NCBI RefSeq assembly: GCF_012910705.2
Contig: NZ_WTVG02000040.1
Coordinates: forward strand, 868,001 to 932,000
Direction: 5' to 3'
DNA length: 64,000 bases
Origin: Aromatoleum anaerobium
Lineage (GTDB): Bacteria; Pseudomonadota; Gammaproteobacteria; Burkholderiales; Rhodocyclaceae
Made by a program: the position numbers and the translations under genes
Shown: one piece after another, positions 41,204 through 50,229 of the stretch
Position numbering within the stretch: the stretch's first letter is position 1
Layout of the letters: every line of letters starts with the position of its first letter
The notes under the pieces: model-generated
The model's input: the letters and a program-made list of their open reading frames with translations, nothing else
What the model was told of the DNA's origin: nothing
Databases searched by the model: none

Positions 41204-41536
41204 ATGAAGATCGACACCGAAATCCGCCATGTGACGAAGCCGGGAGCGAACCTCTTCCTGGAGCTTGGCTTCGCGCCCGAAGAGGCCGAACGCTTGCAAG
41301 TGGCCTCCCGTAAGCAGATCAACGACATCCAGTTGCTGAAGCAGCAGTTGATGAACGAACTGTCGACCTGGATCGCCGAGCATCACCTAAAACAAGCCGA
41401 GGCCGCCGAGATCCTGATGGTCTCGCGTCCGCGCGTGTCCGATGTAGTGAACAAGAAGACGGCCAAATTCACTATCGACACGCTGGTGGAAATGCTCAGC
41501 CGCATCGGCAAGCCGGTCAAGCTGGCGATCGGTTGA
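41204..41536 (+). CDS. HigA/XRE-type orphan antitoxin-like regulator
   Basis: A 110-aa protein (HVTKPGANLFLELGFAPEEA, LKQQLMNELSTWIAEHHLKQ, AEAAEILMVSRPRVSDVVNK, FTIDTLVEMLSRIGKPVKLA) of the HTH type usually encoded after a phage gp49/HigB-like toxin. AGGAAG precedes the ATG. No toxin gene is found in the 236 bp upstream, so it is an orphan, or its partner was lost when the hairpin element inserted. Confidence 0.72.
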   Translation: MKIDTEIRHVTKPGANLFLELGFAPEEAERLQVASRKQINDIQLLKQQLMNELSTWIAEHHLKQAEAAEILMVSRPRVSDVVNKKTAKFTIDTLVEMLSRIGKPVKLAIG

Positions 41537-41630
41537 CATCGAGACTCGCCATTCTCTATGAACAGTGCTGAAACTCAAGTTCCTTTCTTTTCCTGAACTT
41601 GGCCGAACCGTGAGACCGCTTGAGACGCCG

Positions 41631-41951
41631 TTAAACCGGCATGTTCATGATGTCCTGATACGCGGTGACCAGCCGGTTGCGCACCTGCACCATCTGCTGG
41701 AACGACAGGCTCGCTTTCTGCAGGTTCACCATCACGTCCTGCAGGTTGACGTTCGGGTCGCCGGTGGAGAATTCCTGCGCCATGCCGCGCGCTTCCTGTT
41801 GCGCGGCGCTGACGTCCTTGAGCGCCCCTTGCAGCACTTCGGCGAAGTCGACGCCGCCGGCCGCCTGCGCACCCTGTGCCGGCTTGCCGGCCGCGGTCTG
41901 CGCCGTGGAGCGCAGCTCGCCGATCATCTGTTCAATTCCGCGCATATCCAT
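41631..41951 (-). CDS. fliE: Flagellar hook-basal body protein FliE
   Basis: A 106-aa export-gate/rod junction protein (VDFAEVLQGALKDVSAAQQE, then DPNVNLQDVMVNLQKASLSF, QQMVQVRNRLVTAYQDIMNM). It links the MS ring to the rod. It is encoded on the minus strand, separate from fliF, and has its own near-consensus sigma-54 promoter 47-62 bp upstream of the ATG. Confidence 0.95.
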   Translation of the reverse strand: MDMRGIEQMIGELRSTAQTAAGKPAQGAQAAGGVDFAEVLQGALKDVSAAQQEARGMAQEFSTGDPNVNLQDVMVNLQKASLSFQQMVQVRNRLVTAYQDIMNMPV

Positions 41952-41997
41952 GATCTCGACCCCGCAGAGCGAGTGATTGTTGTCCGCAGTCTAGCAG

Positions 41998-42013
41998 AGC
42001 AATCGTCATGCCA
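41998..42013 (-). promoter_or_regulatory. Sigma-54 promoter of fliE
   Basis: On the minus strand TGGCATGACGATTGCT matches TGGCACGNNNNTTGCW at all but one position with exact spacing. Transcription would start near 41,986, about 35 nt before fliE. It lies between the end of fleR and fliE. The sigma-54 activator FleR is encoded next to it. Confidence 0.75.
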
Positions 42014-42036
42014 ACAGCGCCGAATCCGGCCCCACG

Positions 42037-43458
42037 TCACACCTCGTGCCCGTCGTCACGGTATTGCTGCAGCTTGTATCGCAAGGTCCGTTCCGAGATC
42101 CCGAGCCTCTCGACCGCCCGCTTGCGCGAGCCGCCCTGCTCGCGCAGCGTCGCGAGGATGTGCTCGCGTTCCAGGTCCTTCATGTTTACGGGGCGCGGCG
42201 GTTCGACCGGGACCCGCGCAGCGGTGCTGGCAAGGCTTCCGATGACCGGGGAAAGACCCGCCGGCAGGAAGGCGGGCGCTGGGCAGGACGCACTGTCCGG
42301 CCGGCTTTCCGCGACGCCGGGTGCCGCGGCCCAGTGCGGCAGGCAAAGATGCACGATGTCGGCGCCGATCGTGTCGCGGCTGGCAAGGATCAGCGCGCGC
42401 TGCATCGTGTTTTCCAGTTCGCGCACGTTGCCCGGCCAAGCGTGGCGCACGAGCAGGGATTCGGCGTCGGCGAGCAGATGCGCGCTGCGCTTGAGCCGCT
42501 CGGCGTGGCGCGCGAGGAAGTGCCGGGCCAGCGGCAGGATGTCGGCGGGCCGTTCGCGCAGGCCGGGGATTGCGAGCGGGAACACGTTGAGGCGGTAATA
42601 CAGGTCTTCCCTGAAGCGCCCCGCCGCGACCTCCGCCGCCATGTCGCGGTTGCTCGTCGCCACGACGCGGATGTCGAGCTCGACCGGCTTCCTGCCGCCG
42701 ACGCGCTCGACTTCGCGCTCCTGCAGCACGCGCAGCAGCTTGGCCTGCAGCGCGAGCGGCATCTCGGAGATCTCGTCGAGCAGGATCGTGCCGTCCTGCG
42801 CCTGCTCGAACTTGCCCGGCTGCGCCGTCTGGGCGCCGGTGAAAGCGCCTTTTTCGTAGCCGAACAGCGTCGCTTCGAGCAGGTTCTCGGGAATCGCCGC
42901 GCAGTTGATCGCGACGAACGGGCCGTCGCGGCGCGCGGAACGGGCGTGGATGTAGCGCGCGAACACTTCCTTGCCGGTGCCGGACTCGCCGGTCAGCAGC
43001 ACCGTCGCGTCGGTGTCCGCGACGCGCGCGGCGAGCGCCAGCAAGTTGCGCGTGCGGCAGTCCTCGGCGATCGTGTCGTCGGCCGACGGCGGCGTTGCGG
43101 CGTAGCGGCGCACATGCGCCAGCAGCACGTCCGGCTCGAACGGCTTCATGAGGAAATCGCACGCCCCGCCGCGCATCGCGGCCACCGCCTTGTCGACGTC
43201 GCCGTACGCGGTCATCAGCAGCACCGGCAGCTGCGGCAGGCGGGCGCGCAGTTCGGCGAGCAGTTGCAGGCCGTCCATCGGCTGCATGCGCAGATCGCTG
43301 ACGACGAGGTGGAACGCCTGGCAGCCGATTTCCTGCAGCGCGCCGGCGCCGCCGTCGACGCCGGTGACGCGGTGGCCGCCGATCTCGAGCGTCAGGCACA
43401 CGGCGTCGCGCAGCGCGGCATCGTCCTCGACGACGAGGATGTTGATCTGTTCGATCAT
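42037..43458 (-). CDS. fleR: Sigma-54-dependent response regulator FleR/FlrC
   Basis: A 473-aa NtrC-type regulator: receiver domain (INILVVEDDAALRDAVCL, phospho-Asp in VVSDLRM, Lys in MKPFEPD), AAA+ domain with GESGTGKE, the sigma-54 contact GAFTGA and a Walker B-like ILLDEISEM, and a C-terminal Fis-type HTH (RAVERLGISERTLRYKLQQY). Activates class 2/3 flagellar promoters after phosphorylation by FleS. The ATG overlaps the fleS stop by 4 bp. Confidence 0.92.
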   Translation of the reverse strand: MIEQINILVVEDDAALRDAVCLTLEIGGHRVTGVDGGAGALQEIGCQAFHLVVSDLRMQPMDGLQLLAELRARLPQLPVLLMTAYGDVDKAVAAMRGGACDFLMKPFEPDVLLAHVRRYAATPPSADDTIAEDCRTRNLLALAARVADTDATVLLTGESGTGKEVFARYIHARSARRDGPFVAINCAAIPENLLEATLFGYEKGAFTGAQTAQPGKFEQAQDGTILLDEISEMPLALQAKLLRVLQEREVERVGGRKPVELDIRVVATSNRDMAAEVAAGRFREDLYYRLNVFPLAIPGLRERPADILPLARHFLARHAERLKRSAHLLADAESLLVRHAWPGNVRELENTMQRALILASRDTIGADIVHLCLPHWAAAPGVAESRPDSASCPAPAFLPAGLSPVIGSLASTAARVPVEPPRPVNMKDLEREHILATLREQGGSRKRAVERLGISERTLRYKLQQYRDDGHEV

Positions 43459-44618
43459 GAGGTTTCCTTCGATGCCGCTCCCGCAGCGCTGTCATCCGCG
43501 CGCAGCAGCGGCAGGCTGAGCGTGAACAGCGAGCCCTTGCCCGGCGTCGATTCGAACGCGATGTCGCCGCCGTGACCCCGCGCGACGCCGCGCGCGATTG
43601 CCAGCCCCAATCCGGTGCCTTCGGCGCGCGTCGTGAAGAACGGCTCGAACACCCGGCCCTGCCGTGCCGGTTCGATGCCGCGCCCGTTGTCGGCGACGCG
43701 CAAATTCACGAATTCGCCGTCGCGCACCGCGCTGAGCGACACCTCGCCCGCGGCGCCGGTCGCCTGGATTGCGTTCTCGATGAGGTTCGTCAGCGCCCCG
43801 CCCAGCGCCTTGCGATCGCCGAGCAGCGTCAGATCGCCGCAGTCGCAGCGCGATATGAACGACAGCTGCCGCGCCCGCGCGAGCGGCTCCAGCGTGTGCA
43901 CGATTTCGCCGACCAGCTCGCAGATGCCGAAACGCTCGCGGCCGAGGCTGTCGCCGCGGGCGAACAGCAGCATGTCGCGGATGAGCCGCTCCAGGTAGCG
44001 CAGGCGCTCGATCGCACGGTCGGCGACTTTCGCGCGATCGGCTGGCCCCAGCTCCGGCTGGCGCAGGTTGCCGGTGTAGAGCAAAGCGGCGGCGAGCGGC
44101 GTGCGCAATTGGTGCGCGAGCCCGGCGACCATCTCGCCCATCGCCGCGAGCCGCTCGTTTCGCTCGGCCTGCAGGCGCATGCGGTGGGTGTCGGTGACGT
44201 CATGGAGCAGCACGATGCGGCCTTCGCCGGATTCGAGCGCAGTGTCGGACAGCGACACGCGGCGTGCGCCCGGTTCGGTGCCGACGCTCAGCTCGCCCGG
44301 CGTCCCGGTGTCGCCGAAGCGGCGCGCGACCGCGTCCCAGCGCTCGCCCGCGAGCCCGCCACCGAGCAGGCTTTCGGCGGCGCGGTTGAACTGCACGATA
44401 CGCCCGGCCCGATCGAGCATCACGACGCCAGCCGGCAGCGCGCCGAGCAGCACGTCGAGCCGCTCGGTGAGCTGCGACACCTGCCCCTGCAGCGCGTTGT
44501 AGGCCGTCGACAGCTCTTCCGAGGCGCGCGAAAACAGCGCGAACGCCTCGGCGAGCTGCGCCGCGTCGAGGCGCTGGCCGGCGATCGGCGGCCGGGGCGC
44601 CTCGGATTCGGCCGGCAT
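43455..44618 (-). CDS. fleS: Flagellar sensor histidine kinase FleS/FlrB
   Basis: A soluble PAS-containing kinase: PAS around LDVLLGALPAGVVMLDRAG, H-box GLAHQLRTPLAAALLY, N-box NLIENAIQATG and G-boxes (VADNGRGIEP, GTGLGLAIARG). No membrane segment, as in FleS/FlrB. Start uncertain: ATG at 44,618 (387 aa), GTG at 44,639 or TTG at 44,681 are in frame and none has a good ribosome-binding site. Partner of FleR by 4-bp overlap. Confidence 0.88.
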   Translation of the reverse strand: MPAESEAPRPPIAGQRLDAAQLAEAFALFSRASEELSTAYNALQGQVSQLTERLDVLLGALPAGVVMLDRAGRIVQFNRAAESLLGGGLAGERWDAVARRFGDTGTPGELSVGTEPGARRVSLSDTALESGEGRIVLLHDVTDTHRMRLQAERNERLAAMGEMVAGLAHQLRTPLAAALLYTGNLRQPELGPADRAKVADRAIERLRYLERLIRDMLLFARGDSLGRERFGICELVGEIVHTLEPLARARQLSFISRCDCGDLTLLGDRKALGGALTNLIENAIQATGAAGEVSLSAVRDGEFVNLRVADNGRGIEPARQGRVFEPFFTTRAEGTGLGLAIARGVARGHGGDIAFESTPGKGSLFTLSLPLLRADDSAAGAASKETS

Positions 44619-44675
44619 CGTGACGGAATCGGTTTTCACGACGGGCAGATTAGCCGCCCGGCGGCACCGCGCAAC

Positions 44676-44691
44676 CGGCAAATAGGCGGCA
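44676..44691 (+). promoter_or_regulatory. Possible sigma-54 promoter of the fliF operon
   Basis: CGGCAAATAGGCGGCA has the invariant GG and GC pairs at the right 10-bp spacing and TGGCA-like -24 bases, but a poor -12 element. It lies 89 bp upstream of fliF in the divergent region with fleS. A weak call. Confidence 0.3.
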
Positions 44692-44779
44692 AAAACTGCC
44701 GCTTATCCCGCCGGGAAAGTTGCATCCGCGAGCGGACAATGCATCACCCGAAAAAGTCGGACGATTGAAGGACTCGACC

Positions 44780-45823
44780 ATGTCTACCGACGTCACCGCC
44801 GTCGCGCGGGAAACGCTGCCGGCACCGCAGCAGGTGTTGCAGCGCTTCAACGAACTCGGTCAGCGCCAGAAGCTCGCGGCGGCCGCGGCCGTCGCGTTTG
44901 CGATCGCGGTCGTGGTCGGCGTGTGGCTGTGGAGCCGTGCCCCCGAGTACGCGGTGCTGTTCTCGAATCTCGAGGAACGCGACGGCGGCGCGATCGTCGC
45001 CGCGCTGCAGCAGCAGAACGTGCCGTACCGGTTTTCCCCGGGAGGCGGCGCGATCCTGATCCCGTCGCAGATGGTCCATGACGTGCGCCTGCGGCTCGCG
45101 GCGCAGGGCTTGCCCAAAGGCGGCCTGGTGGGTTTCGAGCTGATGGAAAACCAGAAGCTCGGCGTGTCGCAGTTCCACGAACAGGTGAATTTCCAGCGCG
45201 CGCTCGAAGGCGAACTGGCGCGCACGATCCAGTCGATCGCGTCGGTCGCGTCGGCGCGCGTGCACCTGGCGATTCCGAAACAGTCCGGCTTCCTGCGCGA
45301 CGAGCAGAAGCCGACCGCCTCGGTGATGGTGAACCTGCACCCGGGGCGCACGATGGACGCGGCGCAGATCGCCGGCGTCGTTCACCTGATCGCGTCGAGC
45401 GTGCCGCAGCTCGCGAACGAGCGCGTCAGCGTCATCGACCAGAGCGGCACGCTGCTGACGACGCGTGCCGACCCGCTGCGCAACGCCGGGCTCGACGCGA
45501 CGCAGCTCAGCTACGTACGCGAAGTCGAGGCGAGCTACATCCGCCGCATCGAGGCGATCCTGACGCCGATCGTCGGCGCCGCCAACTTCAAGGCGCAGGT
45601 CACCGCCGACGTCGATTTCAACCAGGTCGAACAGACCGCCGAGACGTACAAGCCGAACCCGTCGCCCGACCAGGCGATCCGCAGCCAGCAGAGCAGCGAA
45701 CAGGAAACGCGCCAGACGGGTCCGCAGGTGGCCGGGTGCCCTGACGAACCAGCCGCCCGCCCCGGCCACCGCCCCGATCACCAATCCCCGTTCCGGGCAC
45801 TGCAAACGCCGGCACGCCGTTGA
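44780..45823 (+). pseudogene. fliF: MS-ring protein FliF, 5' part, frameshifted
   Basis: Reads 347 codons. The first about 315 are normal FliF: N-terminal membrane helix (LAAAAAVAFAIAVVVGVWLW), the secretin-like ring domains (YRFSPGGGAILIPSQMVHDV) and ADVDFNQVEQTAETYKPN. After about 45,730 the residues (CPDEPAARPGHRPDHQSPFR) are out of frame. In the next frame the expected linker ALTNQPPAPATAPITNP is readable (to about 45,785) and then the third frame takes over. So two frameshifts lie within 65 bp. AAGGA precedes the ATG at 44,780. Confidence 0.85.
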
Positions 45824-46428
45824 ACAGCAACCGTTCCTCGACGCTGAACTACGAGCTCGACCGCACCATCCAGCACACGCGCCAGGCGCTCGGCCAGGTC
45901 CGGCGGCTGTCGGTCGCGGTCGTCGTCAATCACCGCGGCGAGACTCTGCCGAACGGCCAGACGCGCGCCGTGGCGCTGACGGATGAGGAGGTCGCGCGGC
46001 TCACGAACCTCGTGCGCGAAGCGATGGGCTACAGCCAGGCACGCGGCGACAGCCTGAACGTGTCGAACGCGCCGTTCGCCGCGCCGCAGGAAGAAGCCGA
46101 AGCGGCGCTGCCGATGTGGAAGGATCCCGCCATGATCGAACTCGGCAAGGAGTTGCTGAAATACCTCGCGCTCTTCGCCGCGCTCGCCTTCGTGTATTTC
46201 GGCGTGATCCGGCCGCTGTTGCGCAGCGTCGCGCCCCCCCCCAAAGAGATCGAGGCGACCGTAGAAGGCGACGACGAGCACGCGCTGCTCAGCGTGTCGG
46301 CAGCCCCGCGGATCGAAACCTTCGACGAGAAGCTCGTCCGCGCGAAGGAGCTCGCGCAGTCCGACCCGAAGGTGGTCGCGAACCTGATCAAGGAATGGAT
46401 GGGTGCGAACGATGAGGCCAAGAAATGA
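45788..46428 (+). pseudogene. fliF: MS-ring protein FliF, 3' part
   Basis: Continues FliF in a third frame (VPGTANAGTPLNSNRSSTLN, then YELDRTIQHTRQALGQVRRL), through the second membrane helix (YLALFAALAFVYFGVIRPLL) to the FliG-binding C-terminus (KELAQSDPKVVANLIKEWMG). Together with the 5' part about 549 residues would result, the usual FliF length. As it stands the only start for this piece would be a TTG at 45,820. The end overlaps fliG by 4 bp. Confidence 0.85.
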
Positions 46429-47426
46429 ACACCCCTGACGAAGGACTCGCAAAAAGTGCCACGCTGCTGCTCGCGCTGGGTGCGGACCACGCCGCCGAAG
46501 TGCTCAAGCTGCTTGGCCCGAAGGAAGTGCAGAAGCTCGGCACCGCGATGGCCGGCCTGCCGTCGCAGCAGCGCACGCGCGTCGAAGCGGTGCTCGACCA
46601 GCTCGACGAGCACCGGCTCAAGGGCGCGCCGGTCGAAGCCGACGAAGAGCAGATCCGCGCGATGCTGACCAAGGCGCTGGGCGACGAACGTGCCGGCCAC
46701 ATCATCGCGCGCGTGCTGCAGGGGTCGGACACCGCCGGCATCGAGAGCCTCAAATGGATGGACCCGCTCACCGCCGCCGACCTGATCAAGAACGAGCATC
46801 CGCAGATCATCGCGACGATCCTCGTGCACCTCGAATTCGACCAGGCGGGCGAGATCCTGAAGCAGTTTCCCGACCGCCTGCGCAATGACGTGATCCTGCG
46901 CATCGCCACCCTCGACGGCGTCCAGCCGACGGCGCTGAAGGAACTCAACGAAGCGCTCGGCCGCATGCTGTCGGGCGCTTCGGCGGTCAAGAAGGCGTCG
47001 ATGGGCGGCGTGCGCCATGCGGCCGAGATCCTGAACTTCGTCGGCGTCGGCGCGGAAACCGCGGTGCTCGACAACGTGCGCGAATACGACCCGGACCTCG
47101 CACAGAAGATCCTCGACGAGATGTTCGTCTTCGAGAACATCATGGACATCGACGACCGCGGCCTGCAGGCGCTGCTGCGCGAAGTGCAGTCGGACTCGCT
47201 GGTCACCGCATTGAAGGGCGCGGCGCCCGAACTGCGCGAGAAAGTCTTCAGGAACATGTCCCAGCGCGCGGCCGAAATGCTGCGCGAGGACCTCGAATCG
47301 AAAGGTCCGGTGCGCTTGTCCGAAGTCGAGGCCGAGCAGAAGGAGATCCTCAAGATCGTCCGCCGCCTCGCCGAGGAAGGCCAGATCGTGCTCGGCGGCA
47401 AGGGGGGCGACGATGCGTTCGTGTAA
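46425..47426 (+). CDS. fliG: Flagellar motor switch protein FliG
   Basis: A 333-aa rotor protein that joins FliF to FliM and carries the torque-generating C-terminal domain. Typical segments: KSATLLLALGADHAAEVLKL, NEHPQIIATILVHLEFDQAG, and the charged motor helix FVFENIMDIDDRGLQALLRE. Length and domains are complete. Starts by ATGA overlap with the fliF 3' part. Confidence 0.96.
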   Translation: MNTPDEGLAKSATLLLALGADHAAEVLKLLGPKEVQKLGTAMAGLPSQQRTRVEAVLDQLDEHRLKGAPVEADEEQIRAMLTKALGDERAGHIIARVLQGSDTAGIESLKWMDPLTAADLIKNEHPQIIATILVHLEFDQAGEILKQFPDRLRNDVILRIATLDGVQPTALKELNEALGRMLSGASAVKKASMGGVRHAAEILNFVGVGAETAVLDNVREYDPDLAQKILDEMFVFENIMDIDDRGLQALLREVQSDSLVTALKGAAPELREKVFRNMSQRAAEMLREDLESKGPVRLSEVEAEQKEILKIVRRLAEEGQIVLGGKGGDDAFV

Positions 47427-47465
47427 GCCGTGCGGATCGCGCGATCCGCGCCGCCGGGGTCGGCG

Positions 47466-48174
47466 ATGAGCATTTCACGCCACCAGGCCGTCGGGGCGTA
47501 CCGCCGCTGGGAGCCGCCCGCCTTCGGCGGCGAGTCCGCGCCCGACGCCGACGCGCCGCGCGCCGCCGACCCGCTCCCCGCCTGCGCCGCCCCACCCCGA
47601 ACCCGAACCCGCGCCGCCACCCGATCTGCCGCCGGACCCCGAACCGCCGGTCCGCCTGCCGACCGCCGCCGACATCGAGTCGATGTTCGAGGACGCGCGC
47701 CGCGACGGACACGAGGCCGGCTACCGCGAAGGCGCCGAACAGGCGCGGCAGGAAGCGATGCGGATCGCCGCGCTCGCCGACGCCCTGGACGAAGCGCTCG
47801 CCCGCCTCGATCGCGACGTCGCCGAGGAGCTTGTCGGGCTGGCGATGGAAGTGGCGCGGCGCATGGTCCGCAACGCGCTCGCGGAGCAGCCGGAGGCAGT
47901 CATCGAGACGGTGCGCATGGCATTGAACCAGTTGCCGCAGGCGCAGGCCCGCATCCACCTGCATCCCGACGATGTCGCGCTGGTGCGCGCCTATCTCGCC
48001 GAGCAGCCCGGACACGGCCACCCGACGCTGATCGACGACGACGCGATCAGCCGCGGCGGCTGCCTCGTGCAGACCGTCGGCAGCCAGCTCGACGCGACGC
48101 TCGAAACCCGCTGGCGGCGCGTCCTCGAAACCCTTGGCCGCCCGGACACCGGCTGGCAGGAGTCCGGGCGGTAA
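47466..48174 (+). pseudogene. fliH: Flagellar export regulator FliH, frameshifted
   Basis: The ATG at 47,466 gives the normal FliH start [20 protein letters not shown], but about codon 36 (near 47,571-47,580, CCGCTCCCCG) the frame turns into Arg/Ala/Pro text. In the neighbouring frame the Pro-rich linker ([19 protein letters not shown]) and complete C-terminal part ([20 protein letters not shown] to the end) continue to TAA at 48,174. No other start opens that frame except an internal ATG (47,683). One base is missing or extra. FliH binds and restrains the FliI ATPase. Confidence 0.82.
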
Positions 48175-49571
48175 TGCGCCACGCCGACGCGTGGAGCGCC
48201 TACCTGGCCGAGCACCGCGACCTGGCGGCCTCGGCAGCGCCGTTCGAAGTGTCCGGCCGCCTGACCCGCATCAACGGGCTCGTCATGGAAGCGTCCGGCC
48301 TCAAGCTGCCGCTGGGCGCCGACTGCCGCATCGTCGCGAGCGGCGGCGGCACTGTCGAGGCCGAAGTGGTCGGCTTCAGCGGCGACCGCCTCTACCTGAT
48401 GCCGACCGACGACGTGTTCGGGCTCGCGCCCGGCGCGCCGGTGCTGCCGCTCGAAGTCCACCCCTCGCGCCCGACCGTCGGGACCACGTCGCCGCCGCGC
48501 CGGCGCACGTCCGATCGCGCCAAGCACCTGCCGGTCGGCGAGAAGCTGCTCGGGCGGGTGCTCGACGGCGCCGGTCGTCCGCTCGACGGGCTCGGCCCGC
48601 TCGGCACGACGGACGCCCGCTCCCTGCAGAGCCGCCCGTTCAACCCGCTGACGCGCGCGCCGATCGACACCCCGCTCGACGTCGGCATCCGCGCGATCAA
48701 CGCGCTGCTGACGGTCGGCCGCGGCCAGCGCCTCGGCCTTTTCGCCGGCTCCGGCGTCGGCAAGTCGGTGCTGATCGGCATGATGGCGCGCTACACGTCG
48801 GCCGACGTCATCGTCGTCGGGCTGATCGGCGAACGGGGGCGCGAAGTCAAGGAATTCATCGAGCACAACCTCGGCCCTGAGGGCCGCGCGCGCTCGGTCG
48901 TCGTCGCCGCGCCCGCCGACACCAGCCCGCTGATGCGGCTGCAGGGCGCCGCGTACGCGACGACGATCGCCGAATATTTCCGCGACCAGGGCAAGCAGGT
49001 GCTGCTGGTCATGGATTCGCTGACGCGCTACGCGATGGCGCAGCGCGAGATTGCGCTGGCGATCGGCGAGCCGCCGGTGACGCGCGGCTACCCGCCGAGC
49101 GTGTTCGCGCGTCTGCCGGCGCTCGTCGAGCGCGCCGGCAACGGGCTCGAAGGCAGCGGCTCGATCACCGCGTTCTACACGGTGCTCGCCGAAGGCGACG
49201 ACCAGCAGGACCCGATCGCCGACTCGGCGCGCGCGATTCTCGACGGCCACTTCGTGCTGTCGCGCTCGCTCGCCGACCAAGGCCACTACCCGGCGATCGA
49301 CATCGAACAGTCGATCTCGCGTGCGATGCACGGGCTCGTCACGGCCGAGCATTTCGACCTCGTGCGGCGCTTCAAGCAGATGTTCTCGCGCTACCAGCGT
49401 GCGCGCGACCTGATCGCGGTCGGCGCCTACCAGGCCGGCTCGGACCCGATGCTCGACCGCGCGGTGGCGATCTACCCGAAACTCGAAAGCTTCCTGCAGC
49501 AGCGCATCGACGAACAGGAAACCTGGACGCAGGCGACCGCGAATCTGCGCACTTTGTTCGCCGGCGGGTGA
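48174..49571 (+). CDS. fliI: Flagellum-specific ATPase FliI
   Basis: A 465-aa ATPase of the F1-beta type powering flagellar export. Walker [16 protein letters not shown], Walker [21 protein letters not shown] and the FliI-typical [18 protein letters not shown] are complete. The ATG overlaps the fliH stop (TAATG). Confidence 0.95.
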   Translation: MRHADAWSAYLAEHRDLAASAAPFEVSGRLTRINGLVMEASGLKLPLGADCRIVASGGGTVEAEVVGFSGDRLYLMPTDDVFGLAPGAPVLPLEVHPSRPTVGTTSPPRRRTSDRAKHLPVGEKLLGRVLDGAGRPLDGLGPLGTTDARSLQSRPFNPLTRAPIDTPLDVGIRAINALLTVGRGQRLGLFAGSGVGKSVLIGMMARYTSADVIVVGLIGERGREVKEFIEHNLGPEGRARSVVVAAPADTSPLMRLQGAAYATTIAEYFRDQGKQVLLVMDSLTRYAMAQREIALAIGEPPVTRGYPPSVFARLPALVERAGNGLEGSGSITAFYTVLAEGDDQQDPIADSARAILDGHFVLSRSLADQGHYPAIDIEQSISRAMHGLVTAEHFDLVRRFKQMFSRYQRARDLIAVGAYQAGSDPMLDRAVAIYPKLESFLQQRIDEQETWTQATANLRTLFAGG

Positions 49572-49684
49572 CAAGTGGCACGGTTGCGCGCGCCTCCAGG
49601 CCGTAGAATGGCGACCCCTCTTCGACCCCGGCCGGGCATGCAAACCCCATTCGCGGCGCCTGATCCGCGTCGCAAACCAATCCG

Positions 49685-50146
49685 ATGAGCCAACCTTTTC
49701 CGCTACAGCCTCTGCTGGACCTCACGCAAAACCGCATGGACGACGCGGCGCGCCGGCTCGGCGAGCTGGTCGCCAGCGAGCAGGAAGGCAGCCGCAAGCT
49801 CGAGTTGCTGCAGAACTATCGCGCCGAGTATGAATCGCGCTTCCAGGAAACCGCGCGCAACGGCATCAGCCCCGACGCGTGGCGCAACTACAGCGCGTTC
49901 ATCGGCCGCATCGACGAGGCGATCGCGCTGCAGACGGCGAATGTCGCCAACGCGCACCGCCAGACCGCCGCCGGCCAGCACGCGTGGATGGCGCAGCGGA
50001 ACAAGGTCAAGGCTTTCGGCACGCTGCAGAAACGTCACGAAACCGATGAGGCCCGCAAAGCCGCGCGCCAGGACCAACGCCAGTCCGACGAGCACGCCGC
50101 GAAGCGTTTCCGCGACCGCGACCAGGACGAGGCCGCCGGTATTTGA
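49685..50146 (+). CDS. fliJ: Flagellar export stalk protein FliJ
   Basis: A 153-aa coiled-coil protein between fliI and fliK (PLLDLTQNRMDDAARRLGEL, then KLELLQNYRAEYESRFQETA), with the spacing and charge pattern of FliJ, which connects FliI to FlhA. Confidence 0.9.
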   Translation: MSQPFPLQPLLDLTQNRMDDAARRLGELVASEQEGSRKLELLQNYRAEYESRFQETARNGISPDAWRNYSAFIGRIDEAIALQTANVANAHRQTAAGQHAWMAQRNKVKAFGTLQKRHETDEARKAARQDQRQSDEHAAKRFRDRDQDEAAGI

Positions 50147-50229
50147 GCCGCGGTGGCACAAGGCTTGCTGAATCCCGACCAATCGCCCCCATTCGCCACG
50201 TCCCCATTCGCCGCGGAAGAGAACCCGAC

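Noticed and set aside
45820-46428. The fliF 3' part as an independent gene starting with TTG
   Set aside because: It contains only the C-terminal third of FliF with one membrane helix, no ribosome-binding site, and its upstream frame still encodes FliF residues; a frameshifted gene is the better reading.
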